DNA of 64,000 nucleotides from positions 1 to 64,000 of the forward strand of contig JBKBKN010000014.1 of assembly GCA_046294625.1 (NCBI GenBank), read 5' to 3'. Below the pieces are notes generated by a model. That model did not search any database. It was given only the letters and a program-made list of their open reading frames with translations, and was not told where the DNA came from. Within the stretch, counting starts at the first letter, position 1; each line of letters starts with the position of its first letter. Made by a program: the position numbers and the translations under genes. Below, piece after piece: positions 45,574 to 55,124 of this stretch. This DNA is from JBKBKN01 sp046294625. GTDB lineage: Bacteria; Bacteroidota; Bacteroidia; M30B66.

Positions 45574-48500
45574 ATGCCAAAATTCTCTCATCTTCACGTA
45601 CATACGCAATACTCCCTGCTCGATGGAGCAGCACCAATCTCTTCACTCTATAAAAAAGCAGTGAAAGATGGAATGCCGGCAATTGCCATTACCGACCATG
45701 GAAATATGTTTGGTGCTTTTCAGTTTGTGGCTGAAGCTGGCAAACATAGAAATGATGATGGCTCCTTAAAGGTAAAGCCCATTGTAGGCTGTGAATTTTA
45801 TGTGGTGGAGGACAGGCATCAAAAAACATTTACCAAGGAAAGAAAAGATAAGCGCTATCATCAGCTGTTTTTGGCTAAGAATGAAGAAGGCTATAGAAAT
45901 TTATCCAAGTTATGCTCTTTGGGCTACGTGGAAGGACTCTACAGTAAATGGCCACGCATTGATAAGGAATTGATTTTGAAGTATCATAAAGGATTGATTG
46001 CCACAACTTGCTGTTTGGGTGCAGAAGTTCCTCAAACGATTATGTCCAAGGGCGAAACCGAAGCAGAAAAGGTATTCAAATGGTGGCTCGATATCTTTGG
46101 CGATGACTATTACATAGAGATGCAAAGGCATGACCTTCATGAGCAAAATATTGTAAATGAAGTTTTATTGAAATTTGCAGCCAAGTATGGAACCAAGATC
46201 ATAGCCAGCAACGACTCTCATTATGTAGATGAAGAAGATGCTGAAGCTCATGATATTTTGTTATGTGTAAATACCAACGATTTCAAGGCTACACCTATCG
46301 CAACCGACGAAGAAAGCGGTAAAGGCTATCGATTTGGCTTCCCCAATAATCAGTTTTTCTTTAAAACACAAGATGAAATGTTGCGGCTCTTCAGCGATAT
46401 TCCTGAGGCAATTGATAACACAAACGAAATTGTAGACAAGGTTGATTTGCTCAATCTTAAAAAAGATATTTTGCTTCCCAATTTCCCTATACCGGAAGGA
46501 TTTAACGATCAGCATGACTATTTGGAGCATATTACCTGGGAGGGAGCAAAGCAGCGTTATTCGGAGATCACTTCCGACATCGAAGAGCGACTTAAATTTG
46601 AACTGTTTACCATCAAAACGATGGGTTTCTCAGGATACTTTCTGATTGTATCTGATTTTATCAAGGCAGGTCGCGATATGGGTGTATTTGTGGGGCCTGG
46701 CAGGGGATCTGCAGCCGGATCGGCTGTGGCATATTGCATCGGCATCACCAACATTGACCCGGTGAAATATGATCTGCTTTTTGAAAGATTCTTAAATCCA
46801 GAACGGAAGTCAATGCCTGATATCGATACCGATTTTGATGATGAAGGCCGACAAAAGGTAATTGATTATGTGGTAGAAAAGTATGGTAAAAATCAAGTAG
46901 CACAGATTGTTACCTACGGCACCATGGCTGCCAAAATGAGTATTAAAGATGTGGCTCGCGCACTACAGCTACCTCTCATTGAAGCAAACGAACTAGCTAA
47001 GCTTGTGCCCGAAAAGCCTGGGATAAAACTTCAAAGGGTTCTCAAAGCGCCATTAAAATCTTCGGACGATAGTCTGGAACAGAAAGAGGGGCTCACACCA
47101 GAAATGCTGGCAGATGTAGAGAAACTTCGAATGGTGTATCATGATAAGGGTGTTAGGGGAGAAGTGCTCCGTCAGGCCGAAAAGCTTGAAGGATCTGTAA
47201 GAAGCACTGGAGTGCACGCAGCCGGCATTATTATAGCGCCAAGTGATTTGCTGGATATCATCCCGGTGGCAGTGTCTAAAGACTCCGATTTGTTACTCAC
47301 CCAGTTCGAAGGAAATATCATAGAAGATGCCGGTGTTATCAAGATGGATTTCCTGGGTTTAAAAACCCTGAGTATTATCCGCGATGCCTTGATTATGATT
47401 AAAGAAAATCATGGAGTGGATATAGATATTGACCATATTCCACTTGATGATGCTTTAACCTTTGAATTATATAAACGCGGAGAAACTACAGCTACTTTTC
47501 AGTTTGAATCTCTTGGCATGCAAAAATACCTTCGCGATCTCAAACCGGATAAGTTTGACGACCTCATTGCGATGAACGCCCTATACCGTCCCGGGCCCTT
47601 GGAGTATATCCCCAGTTTTATAAAACGTAAACATGGCTTGGAAGAGATTACCTATGATCTGCCTGAAATGGAGCACTATCTCAAAGATACTTATGGCATT
47701 ACCGTCTATCAGGAGCAGGTCATGTTGCTTTCTCAAAAATTAGCAGGTTTCTCTAAAGGACAGGCCGATACTTTGCGAAAGGCTATGGGGAAAAAGCAGA
47801 AAGCGGTGTTGGATAAAATGAAACCCGAGTTCATTGAAGGTTGCGAAAAAAACGGCCATCCTAGAAAAATCTGCGAGAAAATCTGGACCGACTGGGAAGC
47901 GTTTGCATCCTATGCTTTTAATAAATCGCACTCTACTTGTTATGCTTTTGTGGCTTACCAAACATGCTATTTGAAGGCTCATTATCCGCAGGAGTATATG
48001 GCATCAGTGCTCACTCATTCAATGAATAATCTAGAGAAGCTAACCCTTTTCATGAAGGAGTGTCATCGAATGGGTATTACAGTGCTTGGGCCGGATATCA
48101 ATGAGTCAGAGCAGCATTTCACAGTAAATACAAAGAGTCAGATTCGATTTGGATTGGGTGGAATAAAAGGTGTAGGAGAGAATGCGGTAAATTCCATTAT
48201 TGCAGAACGAGAGAGTAACGGAGCCTTCTTATCGATTTTTGAATTTGCACAGCGTAACAACCTCCGCACGATCAACAAAAAGACCTTTGAAGGCCTTGCA
48301 TTGGCGGGTGCATTCGATGCGCTCATGGACGGAAACCGCGCAGTATTTTTTCACGAATCTCAGGCAGACAAGGGTACATTCATAGATTTGCTAATTCGAT
48401 TCGGTAATGCTGCACAACAAGCAAAGGATAGTGCGCAGCAATCTTTATTTGGCGAAGGGAGCGATGCTGCAATTCCAGAGCCGGAAATCCCTAAGGTGGT

Positions 48501-49161
48501 AGATTGGCCGGAGCTAATTCGCTTACAAAAAGAAAAGGAAGTTGTAGGAATTTATCTGACCGGTCATCCGCTAGATGAATATGAGTATGAATTGAAAAGG
48601 TATGTAACGCATAAGGTGAGTGATGTAGATGAATTGTTGAATGAAAAGAAAGGTGCAGTTATTACCATTGCGGGTATTATTAGCGAAGCAAGACTAAATC
48701 AGGTTAACAAACGAAATGAGTTGTATGGGAAATTTTCAATGTCCGATTATTTTGGGAGCTGTGAGTTTTACTTAAGTGGTGAACTGTATTTGCGTCTCAA
48801 AGATTTTCTTGTGGTTGGCAACATGGTGTCAGCCAAAGTTCAGATTAGACCAAGGTTCAGAGATAGCGATCAGTTTTCAGCCGAAATTGTTGAGCTGCGA
48901 CTGCTTTCAAACCACAGAAAAAGCATTAACAACATTAAGTTGCTTATTGATTTGGAGAACCTGACAGATGTTGATATTAAAGAAGTTTTTGATGTTTTGG
49001 AAGACAGCAAAGGCGAGCTGAAAGTGGTTTTAAGCTTCAATGTAAGTGATAATTCACTAAAAGGCATTCAAATGACTAGCACAGTTTACAAGGTAAATCT
49101 TAGTCGAAATCTTATTGAAAGACTCGAGCGCGCCACAGGCTATCGACCTGAACTCAATTAA
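45574..49161 (+). CDS. dnaE: DNA polymerase III alpha subunit
   Basis: DnaE is the replicative polymerase. The 1,195-residue protein has an N-terminal PHP domain (HVHTQYSLLDGAAP, TDHGNMFG) and the polymerase palm with the catalytic Asp triad PDIDTDF (Asp416, 418, 420) preceded by GPGRGSAAGS. The fingers region with the LRKAMGKK and SYAFNKSHS phrases, a helix-hairpin-helix region (GLGGIKGVGENAV) and a C-terminal OB fold (about 1020-1110) follow. It lacks the N-terminal exonuclease of PolC. The tail ends 3 bp from the convergent transporter gene. Nothing looks disrupted. Confidence 0.96.
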   Translation: MPKFSHLHVHTQYSLLDGAAPISSLYKKAVKDGMPAIAITDHGNMFGAFQFVAEAGKHRNDDGSLKVKPIVGCEFYVVEDRHQKTFTKERKDKRYHQLFLAKNEEGYRNLSKLCSLGYVEGLYSKWPRIDKELILKYHKGLIATTCCLGAEVPQTIMSKGETEAEKVFKWWLDIFGDDYYIEMQRHDLHEQNIVNEVLLKFAAKYGTKIIASNDSHYVDEEDAEAHDILLCVNTNDFKATPIATDEESGKGYRFGFPNNQFFFKTQDEMLRLFSDIPEAIDNTNEIVDKVDLLNLKKDILLPNFPIPEGFNDQHDYLEHITWEGAKQRYSEITSDIEERLKFELFTIKTMGFSGYFLIVSDFIKAGRDMGVFVGPGRGSAAGSAVAYCIGITNIDPVKYDLLFERFLNPERKSMPDIDTDFDDEGRQKVIDYVVEKYGKNQVAQIVTYGTMAAKMSIKDVARALQLPLIEANELAKLVPEKPGIKLQRVLKAPLKSSDDSLEQKEGLTPEMLADVEKLRMVYHDKGVRGEVLRQAEKLEGSVRSTGVHAAGIIIAPSDLLDIIPVAVSKDSDLLLTQFEGNIIEDAGVIKMDFLGLKTLSIIRDALIMIKENHGVDIDIDHIPLDDALTFELYKRGETTATFQFESLGMQKYLRDLKPDKFDDLIAMNALYRPGPLEYIPSFIKRKHGLEEITYDLPEMEHYLKDTYGITVYQEQVMLLSQKLAGFSKGQADTLRKAMGKKQKAVLDKMKPEFIEGCEKNGHPRKICEKIWTDWEAFASYAFNKSHSTCYAFVAYQTCYLKAHYPQEYMASVLTHSMNNLEKLTLFMKECHRMGITVLGPDINESEQHFTVNTKSQIRFGLGGIKGVGENAVNSIIAERESNGAFLSIFEFAQRNNLRTINKKTFEGLALAGAFDALMDGNRAVFFHESQADKGTFIDLLIRFGNAAQQAKDSAQQSLFGEGSDAAIPEPEIPKVVDWPELIRLQKEKEVVGIYLTGHPLDEYEYELKRYVTHKVSDVDELLNEKKGAVITIAGIISEARLNQVNKRNELYGKFSMSDYFGSCEFYLSGELYLRLKDFLVVGNMVSAKVQIRPRFRDSDQFSAEIVELRLLSNHRKSINNIKLLIDLENLTDVDIKEVFDVLEDSKGELKVVLSFNVSDNSLKGIQMTSTVYKVNLSRNLIERLERATGYRPELN

Positions 49162-49164
49162 AGT

Positions 49165-50622
49165 CTAGCCTAAAATAATTCCTACAAGGGTAGCCGAGAG
49201 TATAGATGCAAGCGAACCACCTACCAATGCCCGAAAGCCAAATTTGGCTAATTGAGTTCTTTGGCCGGGAGCCAATGAGCCTATTCCGCCTATCTGAATT
49301 CCGATAGATGCAAAATTGGCAAACCCACATAGAATATAAGTACTCATAATAACTGTTTTCTCATTCATGAATTTGCCGGCTTCTTTGAGTTCTGCAAGAC
49401 TGATGTAGCCGATAAATTCACTTAAAATAAGTTTTTCGCCCAATAAACGACCGGCCAAAACAACATCTGCCGACTCGATTCCGATGAGCCACATGAGTGG
49501 TGCAAATAAATATCCCAGAATTACCTGAAGTGATAGTTCATTATACAAACCATTGGTCCAGGAATTGATCAAGGCATTTATCCCCGTTAGGCTTCCGATT
49601 TTGGTAGAGATAAAATTAAACATGGCGATAAACGCTACAAATACCAACAACATGGCAGCAACATTGGCGGCAAGCTTTAATCCTTCTGTTGTTCCCTTGG
49701 CCATCGCATCTAAGAAATTGTCGCCAATCACTTCTTTGGTGACTTCAACCTTCTGGTCTATTTGCTTGGTTTGCGGGCATAGAATTTTTGAAATTACTAC
49801 CGCCCCCGGAGCTGCCATCACAGATGCCGCAAGCAGATGTTTTGCAAAAATCAAGCGTTGCACAGGATCATTTCCACCCAGAAAACCAATATAGGCAGCA
49901 AGCACGCCACCTGCCATTGTAGCCATACCTCCAATCATCACCAAAAGGATTTCCGATTTGGTCATTTTGTCTAAATAAGCCTTGATCATGAGTGGAGATT
50001 CTGTTTGACCAAGAAATATATTACCCGCAACAGCCAGACTTTCAGCTCCGGATAATTTTAGCGTTTTACTCATCACCAATGCCATTGCATACACTATTTT
50101 CTGAATTATTCCCATATAGAATAGCACACTCGTTAAAGCGGAGAAGAAAATAATAGTTGGCAACACCTGCAGTGCAAAGATGAATCCGTAGGATTCTACA
50201 TCCATAAAACCACCAAAAAGAAATGTGCTCCCCGCAGCTGTGAAGTTGAGTACTTTAATAAACATTTTCCCAACAAATTCAAAGCTCGCCTGAATAAAAG
50301 AAACCTTGAGCACACCTACCGCAAGCAAGGCCTGAAAGCTTAATCCCACGCCCACAAGTTTCCAGTTAATAGCCTTTCGATCGGTGCTGAATAACCAGGC
50401 GATAAACATGATGCTCAACATGCCTAGCAAGCCACGGAGCAGTCCAATCAAGCTAAAACCCTGAAGTGGAGACGGTTTGTTGATTTCAGTGATTTGAACA
50501 GGTGATGCTGCCAAAACACTATTTGTGTCGCTTGCAACTATCATGTCCGCTGCAACACTGTCTAGCTGTCCGAAGCCAACACTGCATATCGCTAAAAAAA
50601 GTAATATGTAAAGTTTGGTCAT
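49165..50622 (-). CDS. Concentrative nucleoside transporter (NupC/CNT family)
   Basis: The 485-residue inner-membrane protein imports nucleosides with a cation. The CNT core has its signatures: GNIFLGQTESPLMIKAY, MIGGMATMAGGVLAAYI and the C-terminal CGFANFASIGIQIGGIG. Compared with E. coli NupC (about 400 residues) it has an extra N-terminal stretch of some 60 residues that starts like a cleavable signal peptide (MTKLYILLFLAICSVGFG) and continues as a Ser/Asp-rich linker before the first canonical helix (LLRGLLGMLSIMFIAWLFS). It is convergent with dnaE. Confidence 0.9.
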   Translation of the reverse strand: MTKLYILLFLAICSVGFGQLDSVAADMIVASDTNSVLAASPVQITEINKPSPLQGFSLIGLLRGLLGMLSIMFIAWLFSTDRKAINWKLVGVGLSFQALLAVGVLKVSFIQASFEFVGKMFIKVLNFTAAGSTFLFGGFMDVESYGFIFALQVLPTIIFFSALTSVLFYMGIIQKIVYAMALVMSKTLKLSGAESLAVAGNIFLGQTESPLMIKAYLDKMTKSEILLVMIGGMATMAGGVLAAYIGFLGGNDPVQRLIFAKHLLAASVMAAPGAVVISKILCPQTKQIDQKVEVTKEVIGDNFLDAMAKGTTEGLKLAANVAAMLLVFVAFIAMFNFISTKIGSLTGINALINSWTNGLYNELSLQVILGYLFAPLMWLIGIESADVVLAGRLLGEKLILSEFIGYISLAELKEAGKFMNEKTVIMSTYILCGFANFASIGIQIGGIGSLAPGQRTQLAKFGFRALVGGSLASILSATLVGIILG

Positions 50623-50700
50623 ACTCTTTTGTGCGGCAAAAGATAAAGGAAAATTTTACAGTCGTAGGAAATTATTTTTTTAACTCGTTAAAGTGCTCGA

Positions 50701-50729
50701 TTGATACGCAAGGCTTTTTCTTAGCTTTG
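50701..50729 (+). promoter_or_regulatory. Promoter of recN
   Basis: TTG (50701-50703), an 18-bp spacer and TAGCTTTG (50722-50729) fit the Bacteroidota consensus. The start codon is 17 bases further on. Confidence 0.6.
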
Positions 50730-50746
50730 AAGCCACCAAATAAGAC

Positions 50747-52405
50747 ATGCTGAGTCGATTATTTATTTCTAATTACGCCTTGATAGATGAAGTGAAGATG
50801 GACTTCGCAGGTGGTCTTTCTATCATCACCGGCGAGACCGGATCGGGTAAGTCCATTCTGCTCGATGCTTTAGGACTATTGATGGGAAATCGTGCCGATA
50901 GCTCAGTGATCACCAATAAGGAGAAGAAAACAATTGTTGAAGGTGTTTTTGCAATTGATGCATATGGTTTAATTGATTTTTTCAAGGAAAATGACTTGGA
51001 CTATGAAAAGCAAAGCATTCTTAGACGAGAAATCAATCCGGCTGGTAAGTCAAGAGCATTCATAAATGATACTCCGGTCACTTTGCAACAGTTAAAAGAA
51101 TTAACAGAGCGACTGATTGATATTCATGCACAGCATCAAAATACCCTGCTCAACTCACAGGACTTTTTTTTTCAATTACTTTCTTCTGAAGGAAAATTTT
51201 CTGAAACAGAGAAAAAGTTTCAGATCATTTACTCAGAGTGGCAGCAGCAAAAGAAAGCATTGAAAGCATTGAAGGATACCTATCAGCAAATGCTAACTGA
51301 GCAGGATTATATTCGTTTTCAGGTCGAGGAATTGGTGAGTGTGAATGTTCAGCCTGATGAAGAATTACAATTAGAAGAAAATTTCAAGGCACTATCCCAT
51401 GCCGAAGAGATTAGCCGTCAATTGTATCATTTTATAGATATGCTTCAGGAAGGCGATTTTGCAGTACTGAGCCGATTAAAGGAATCATCGCAGATACTTC
51501 AATCTATTGTCCGTTATACCACTCAGGTAGAAGTTTTACTTGAACGACTTCAAGCCACTATCATAGAACTGCGCGACATCACTGACGAAGCATCAGCAAT
51601 GACAGATCAGTTTCAGCCCGATCCTGAAGCGCTAAGAAAGGTGAGCAATCGTTTAGATCTTCTGCAAAGCCTGATGCAAAAGCATAGGGTTAGCAGCAGT
51701 AGCGAATTGCTTGATGTGAAACAAAATTTTGAAAGTCGCATTAGTGCATCAGATCATCTAGAAGAGCAAATCAGGCTAGTAGAGAAAGAGACAACTGAAT
51801 TAGAGCAACAATTGAATGATTTGGCTGATGCATTATTTAAGCTTCGTGAACAGTCCATTCCAATTGTGTGCAGTTCAATTGAAAGTGTTCTAAAAAAGCT
51901 TCAAATGCCCGACGCTCGTTTTCAAATTCAGCATGAAGTGATTGCGCAGCTTCATCGTTTTGGGAAAGATCAGTTGCAACCGCTATTTTCAGCAAATAAA
52001 GGCATAAAGCCTGAGCGATTAGATAAAGTTGCATCCGGAGGTGAAATTTCCCGACTCATGCTCGCCATCAAAAAACTATTGGCCGGAAAGCGAGCACTGC
52101 CAACAATGATTTTCGATGAGATTGATACAGGAGTTTCTGGTGCAATTGCTGATGCCATGGGTGATATTTTAAGAGAAATGGGTTCCGAATGTCAAGTATT
52201 TGCTATCACACATTTACCGCAAGTAGCAGCTAAGGGTCAAACGCATTTCAAGGTACTTAAAGAGAAAAAAGATCAATCAGTATTCACGCGAATTGTAAGA
52301 CTCAGTGAAGAAGAAAGAATCAATGAAATAGCATCCATGCTCAGTGGTAAGGAACTTACTGAAGCCGCATTGATTAATGCACGAACACTTTTAAGTGCTG
52401 ACTAA
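50747..52405 (+). CDS. recN: DNA repair protein RecN
   Basis: RecN is an SMC-like ATPase that tethers broken DNA ends. The 552-residue protein has an N-terminal ATPase half with Walker A GETGSGKS (29-36), a long helical middle (about 150-370) forming the coiled coil, and the C-terminal half with the signature VASGGEISRLMLAIK, Walker B TMIFDEIDTGVSG and the ITHLPQVAAKG stretch. Length and motifs are typical of complete RecN. Its own promoter precedes it. No LexA-like operator is evident by eye. Confidence 0.95.
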   Translation: MLSRLFISNYALIDEVKMDFAGGLSIITGETGSGKSILLDALGLLMGNRADSSVITNKEKKTIVEGVFAIDAYGLIDFFKENDLDYEKQSILRREINPAGKSRAFINDTPVTLQQLKELTERLIDIHAQHQNTLLNSQDFFFQLLSSEGKFSETEKKFQIIYSEWQQQKKALKALKDTYQQMLTEQDYIRFQVEELVSVNVQPDEELQLEENFKALSHAEEISRQLYHFIDMLQEGDFAVLSRLKESSQILQSIVRYTTQVEVLLERLQATIIELRDITDEASAMTDQFQPDPEALRKVSNRLDLLQSLMQKHRVSSSSELLDVKQNFESRISASDHLEEQIRLVEKETTELEQQLNDLADALFKLREQSIPIVCSSIESVLKKLQMPDARFQIQHEVIAQLHRFGKDQLQPLFSANKGIKPERLDKVASGGEISRLMLAIKKLLAGKRALPTMIFDEIDTGVSGAIADAMGDILREMGSECQVFAITHLPQVAAKGQTHFKVLKEKKDQSVFTRIVRLSEEERINEIASMLSGKELTEAALINARTLLSAD

Positions 52406-52473
52406 GCCCACTGTTGGCCATATTTGATAGCCAACACTTCCACTAATTGAAATCAGTTACAGGTTTTTACATT

Positions 52474-52501
52474 TTGTGGAACGTATAATTGACTACTTTT
52501 G
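52474..52501 (+). promoter_or_regulatory. Promoter of the methyltransferase gene
   Basis: TTG (52474-52476), a 17-bp spacer and TACTTTTG (52494-52501) are a close consensus match. They support the ATG at 52520 as the start, since the more upstream TTG codon at 52499 lies inside the -7 element. Confidence 0.6.
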
Positions 52502-52519
52502 CCGCCTGTAAATGTAATC

Positions 52520-53254
52520 ATGTTGCAAAAAGAGTGGTTCGAAGCCTGGTTTGATTCTCCTTATTACCATGTGTTGTATAAGCATCGCGACGAGCAAGAA
52601 GCCGCTGATTTTTTGGATCGTATCGCTATGTTTCTCCATATACCTTCTCAGGCAAAAGTTTTAGATCTTGCATGTGGAAGAGGCAGACATGCCATACATT
52701 TAAATAAATTAGGTTTCGATGTAATTGGCTTGGATTTGTCTGAGAAGAATATCTCTCAAGCCAATGTGATGAGCAACAATCGTTTGCATTTCTATGTCCA
52801 CGACATGAGAAACTTGTTTAGAAGTAATTATTTTCATTACATTTTCAATTTATTTACCAGCTTTGGCTATTTCGAACGCGACAGCGACGACCTTCGTGTC
52901 CTGCACAATGTGAGCAATAGTCTCCTGAAAGGAGGGTATTTTATTTTTGATTATTTAAATGTGGAGAAGGTAAAGTTCTCCGGTGAGGTTGTTGAGCAAA
53001 AGCAGCAAGATGATATCTTTTTCACTATCAGAAAGAAAGAAGTGAATAACAGAATCCTAAAATCTATTGACTTCAATCATCATGGAATCGATCACCATTA
53101 TGAAGAAAAGGTCAAATTGATAGCATTACCAGCATTTGAGTCCTATTTTAAGACAGCAGGTTTGGAAATTTGCCATGTTTTCGGGGATTATTTTTTGAAT
53201 TCCTTTAACCGTGATTCTTCTGATCGGCTCATCATCATCGCTAGGAAATCATGA
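52520..53254 (+). CDS. Class I SAM-dependent methyltransferase
   Basis: The 244-residue protein (from ATG 52520, MLQKEWFEAWF) has the Rossmann-type motif I VLDLACGRGRHAIHL followed by the acidic end of strand two, VIGLDLS, and the motif IV-like FNLFTSFGYF. Substrate binding cannot be inferred; the FDSPYYHVLYKHRD start is shared by a widespread family of bacterial methyltransferases of unknown target. It overlaps the ZIP transporter gene by four bases (ATGA), so the two form an operon from the consensus promoter upstream. Confidence 0.85.
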   Translation: MLQKEWFEAWFDSPYYHVLYKHRDEQEAADFLDRIAMFLHIPSQAKVLDLACGRGRHAIHLNKLGFDVIGLDLSEKNISQANVMSNNRLHFYVHDMRNLFRSNYFHYIFNLFTSFGYFERDSDDLRVLHNVSNSLLKGGYFIFDYLNVEKVKFSGEVVEQKQQDDIFFTIRKKEVNNRILKSIDFNHHGIDHHYEEKVKLIALPAFESYFKTAGLEICHVFGDYFLNSFNRDSSDRLIIIARKS

Positions 53255-53982
53255 TGGAATTATGGAAATATAGCATACTCATTCTGACCATTTTGGGGAC
53301 AGGGCTTTTGATGTTACAACTCAAAATCAACACCCGAAACTGGACTAGACACTTTCTGTCATTTGGTGGCGCGTATATGCTGGCTTTGTGCGTATTTCAT
53401 CTATTTCCTGCTATTTATCATCATGATGCACACATCACCGGTATGCTCATCATGGGTGGATTTTTATTTCAATTATTGCTTGATTTCATATCGGGCGGTA
53501 TAGAACATGGTCATGTCCATTTGCATCATGTGGACAAAAGTAAGGTGGTCTTTCCTTATTCCATTTTTGCAGGACTTTGTGCGCATGCTTTTTTTGAAGG
53601 CATGCCATTGGCTACGGACCACATTCACGGACACAGCACCGATGGCTTAGTTTGGGGTATTGTGTTTCACAACGTGCCTGTAACGGGGGCACTTACCACA
53701 TTATTGCTCTCAGGCAATGTGAACAAAAAGGTAATATATCTTTGCTTAACGATTTTTGCGTTCATGACTCCTGCGGGTGCACTTTTGATCAAGCTCATCG
53801 ATCAAAATACCGCGATTATTCATGATATTGAAGAGTTGGGCCACTTCTCCTTGGCGTTTGTGATAGGCATATTTTTGCATATTAGTACCACCATTTTATT
53901 TGAATCGGATAAAGAGCATCATTTCAACATGGTTAAATTTATCACCATCATTTTAGGGATTGCACTGGCTTTTTGGGCCTGA
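53251..53982 (+). CDS. ZIP-family metal transporter
   Basis: The 243-residue membrane protein should import divalent metal ions, most likely zinc, through the inner membrane. Eight hydrophobic segments are visible. The metal path residues are present in helix IV and V: LCAHAFFEGMPLATDH (about 109-124) and the second motif in VFHNVPVTGAL (about 137-147). A His-rich loop (IEHGHVHLHHVDKSK) lies before them, and an acidic EELGHF is in a later helix. It starts inside the stop codon of the methyltransferase gene, so translation is coupled. Confidence 0.85.
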   Translation: MMELWKYSILILTILGTGLLMLQLKINTRNWTRHFLSFGGAYMLALCVFHLFPAIYHHDAHITGMLIMGGFLFQLLLDFISGGIEHGHVHLHHVDKSKVVFPYSIFAGLCAHAFFEGMPLATDHIHGHSTDGLVWGIVFHNVPVTGALTTLLLSGNVNKKVIYLCLTIFAFMTPAGALLIKLIDQNTAIIHDIEELGHFSLAFVIGIFLHISTTILFESDKEHHFNMVKFITIILGIALAFWA

Positions 53983-54027
53983 TTTTAAAAGTTCATAGTA
54001 GCTATTGTGCCACTTAGGGATAAAAGC

Positions 54028-54963
54028 TTATTGTATCAAGTTCATCATTTTTTTTTCCTTCCATTCTCCGGGCGACATTCCTTCAAATTGTTTAAAAACC
54101 CGACAAAAATAATTTAAACTTGAGAATCCAGTCTCATAACAAGCCGTTGTAACCGAAAGGCCTTCACTTATCAATTTTTGTTTGGCAATTCGTATGCGCT
54201 CCATATTGATAAACTGCATGGGGGATTCTCCCATTTCCCTTTGAAAAGCTCTGAAAAATTGTGCCCTCGACAGACAAGCCTGGTTTGCCAGTTCACCGAT
54301 GCTGAGTGGGCGGCTAATGTTATTTCGGATATATTTAATAACATGCGCCAGCCTATTGTGGGTACTCATTTTGTCAACATTTTGAAGCAAAAAATACCTT
54401 GCATGTGTCTGCATGAGTGAGATGATGAGTTCTTTAGTAGTATTGCAGGCCATCAGTTGTTTACCGAATGAATTATTTACCATTACATGTATGAGCCTAT
54501 TTAAGCAATTCTGCACCGTTGGATTATTTACCAGTAAAAAATTTTCTTTTGACCAGTTCCACGACTCATTTTCTGTTTTGGGAAATATCTCATTTAACCA
54601 ATCCATTGTTTCTTTCACAAATCCTTCACTAATTTCGAGTGCCAGGCATTGAGTAGGATGCTGCCGATCCGCTTCCGGAAAATCAATATACATCAATTCA
54701 GAAGCCGGTATCACTAAAGTTTGTCCCGGCAAAAATTCAAATGGTGATATGGATTGCAGGTGCATAATTTTTTTCCCTTGAATCATACTCACCACTACAG
54801 GATTGTCAAACTTTAGGTCGAAATGATGGGTTACTCTGCTGGTTTCGTAAACATTGAGCAAAGCATGATCGGAATGATGTGCAGTTCGATGCTCAATTTC
54901 TGAAACCGGAGTACTGAAAATTTTAAATTTCTCCTTCAAATTGATTCCTGTAAGCATATACAT
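54028..54963 (-). CDS. AraC-family transcriptional regulator
   Basis: The 311-residue protein has a C-terminal AraC DNA-binding domain of two helix-turn-helix motifs (about residues 205-305: LSIGELANQACLSRAQFFRA, GLSVTTACYETGFSSLNYF and the FKQFEGMSPGEW end). Its N-terminal domain (about 10-170) is a cupin-like sensor similar to the AraC_N type. It faces the aldehyde dehydrogenase gene across a 161-bp gap, the classical arrangement for a regulator and its target; this target is inferred from position. Confidence 0.88.
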   Translation of the reverse strand: MYMLTGINLKEKFKIFSTPVSEIEHRTAHHSDHALLNVYETSRVTHHFDLKFDNPVVVSMIQGKKIMHLQSISPFEFLPGQTLVIPASELMYIDFPEADRQHPTQCLALEISEGFVKETMDWLNEIFPKTENESWNWSKENFLLVNNPTVQNCLNRLIHVMVNNSFGKQLMACNTTKELIISLMQTHARYFLLQNVDKMSTHNRLAHVIKYIRNNISRPLSIGELANQACLSRAQFFRAFQREMGESPMQFINMERIRIAKQKLISEGLSVTTACYETGFSSLNYFCRVFKQFEGMSPGEWKEKKMMNLIQ

Positions 54964-55084
54964 TCAATAATATAAAATCCGATACCAAATAAAGCACAAT
55001 CGCTTAAAAAAGCAAGTGCAAAAGTAACATGAGACTATCGTGCTATAATTTGAAACTATTCTGCAAAAGATTATCAATATAAAA

Positions 55085-55107
55085 TCAAATCTTGTGAATT
55101 CAAATCT
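55085..55107 (+). promoter_or_regulatory. Possible AraC operator: direct repeat TCAAATCT
   Basis: TCAAATCT occurs at 55085-55092 and 55100-55107, a 15-bp step, 18 bp before the aldehyde dehydrogenase start. Direct repeats of about this step are usual for AraC-type sites, but the site is AT-rich and could be chance. Confidence 0.3.
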
Positions 55108-55124
55108 CTAAAACCAAATGAATT

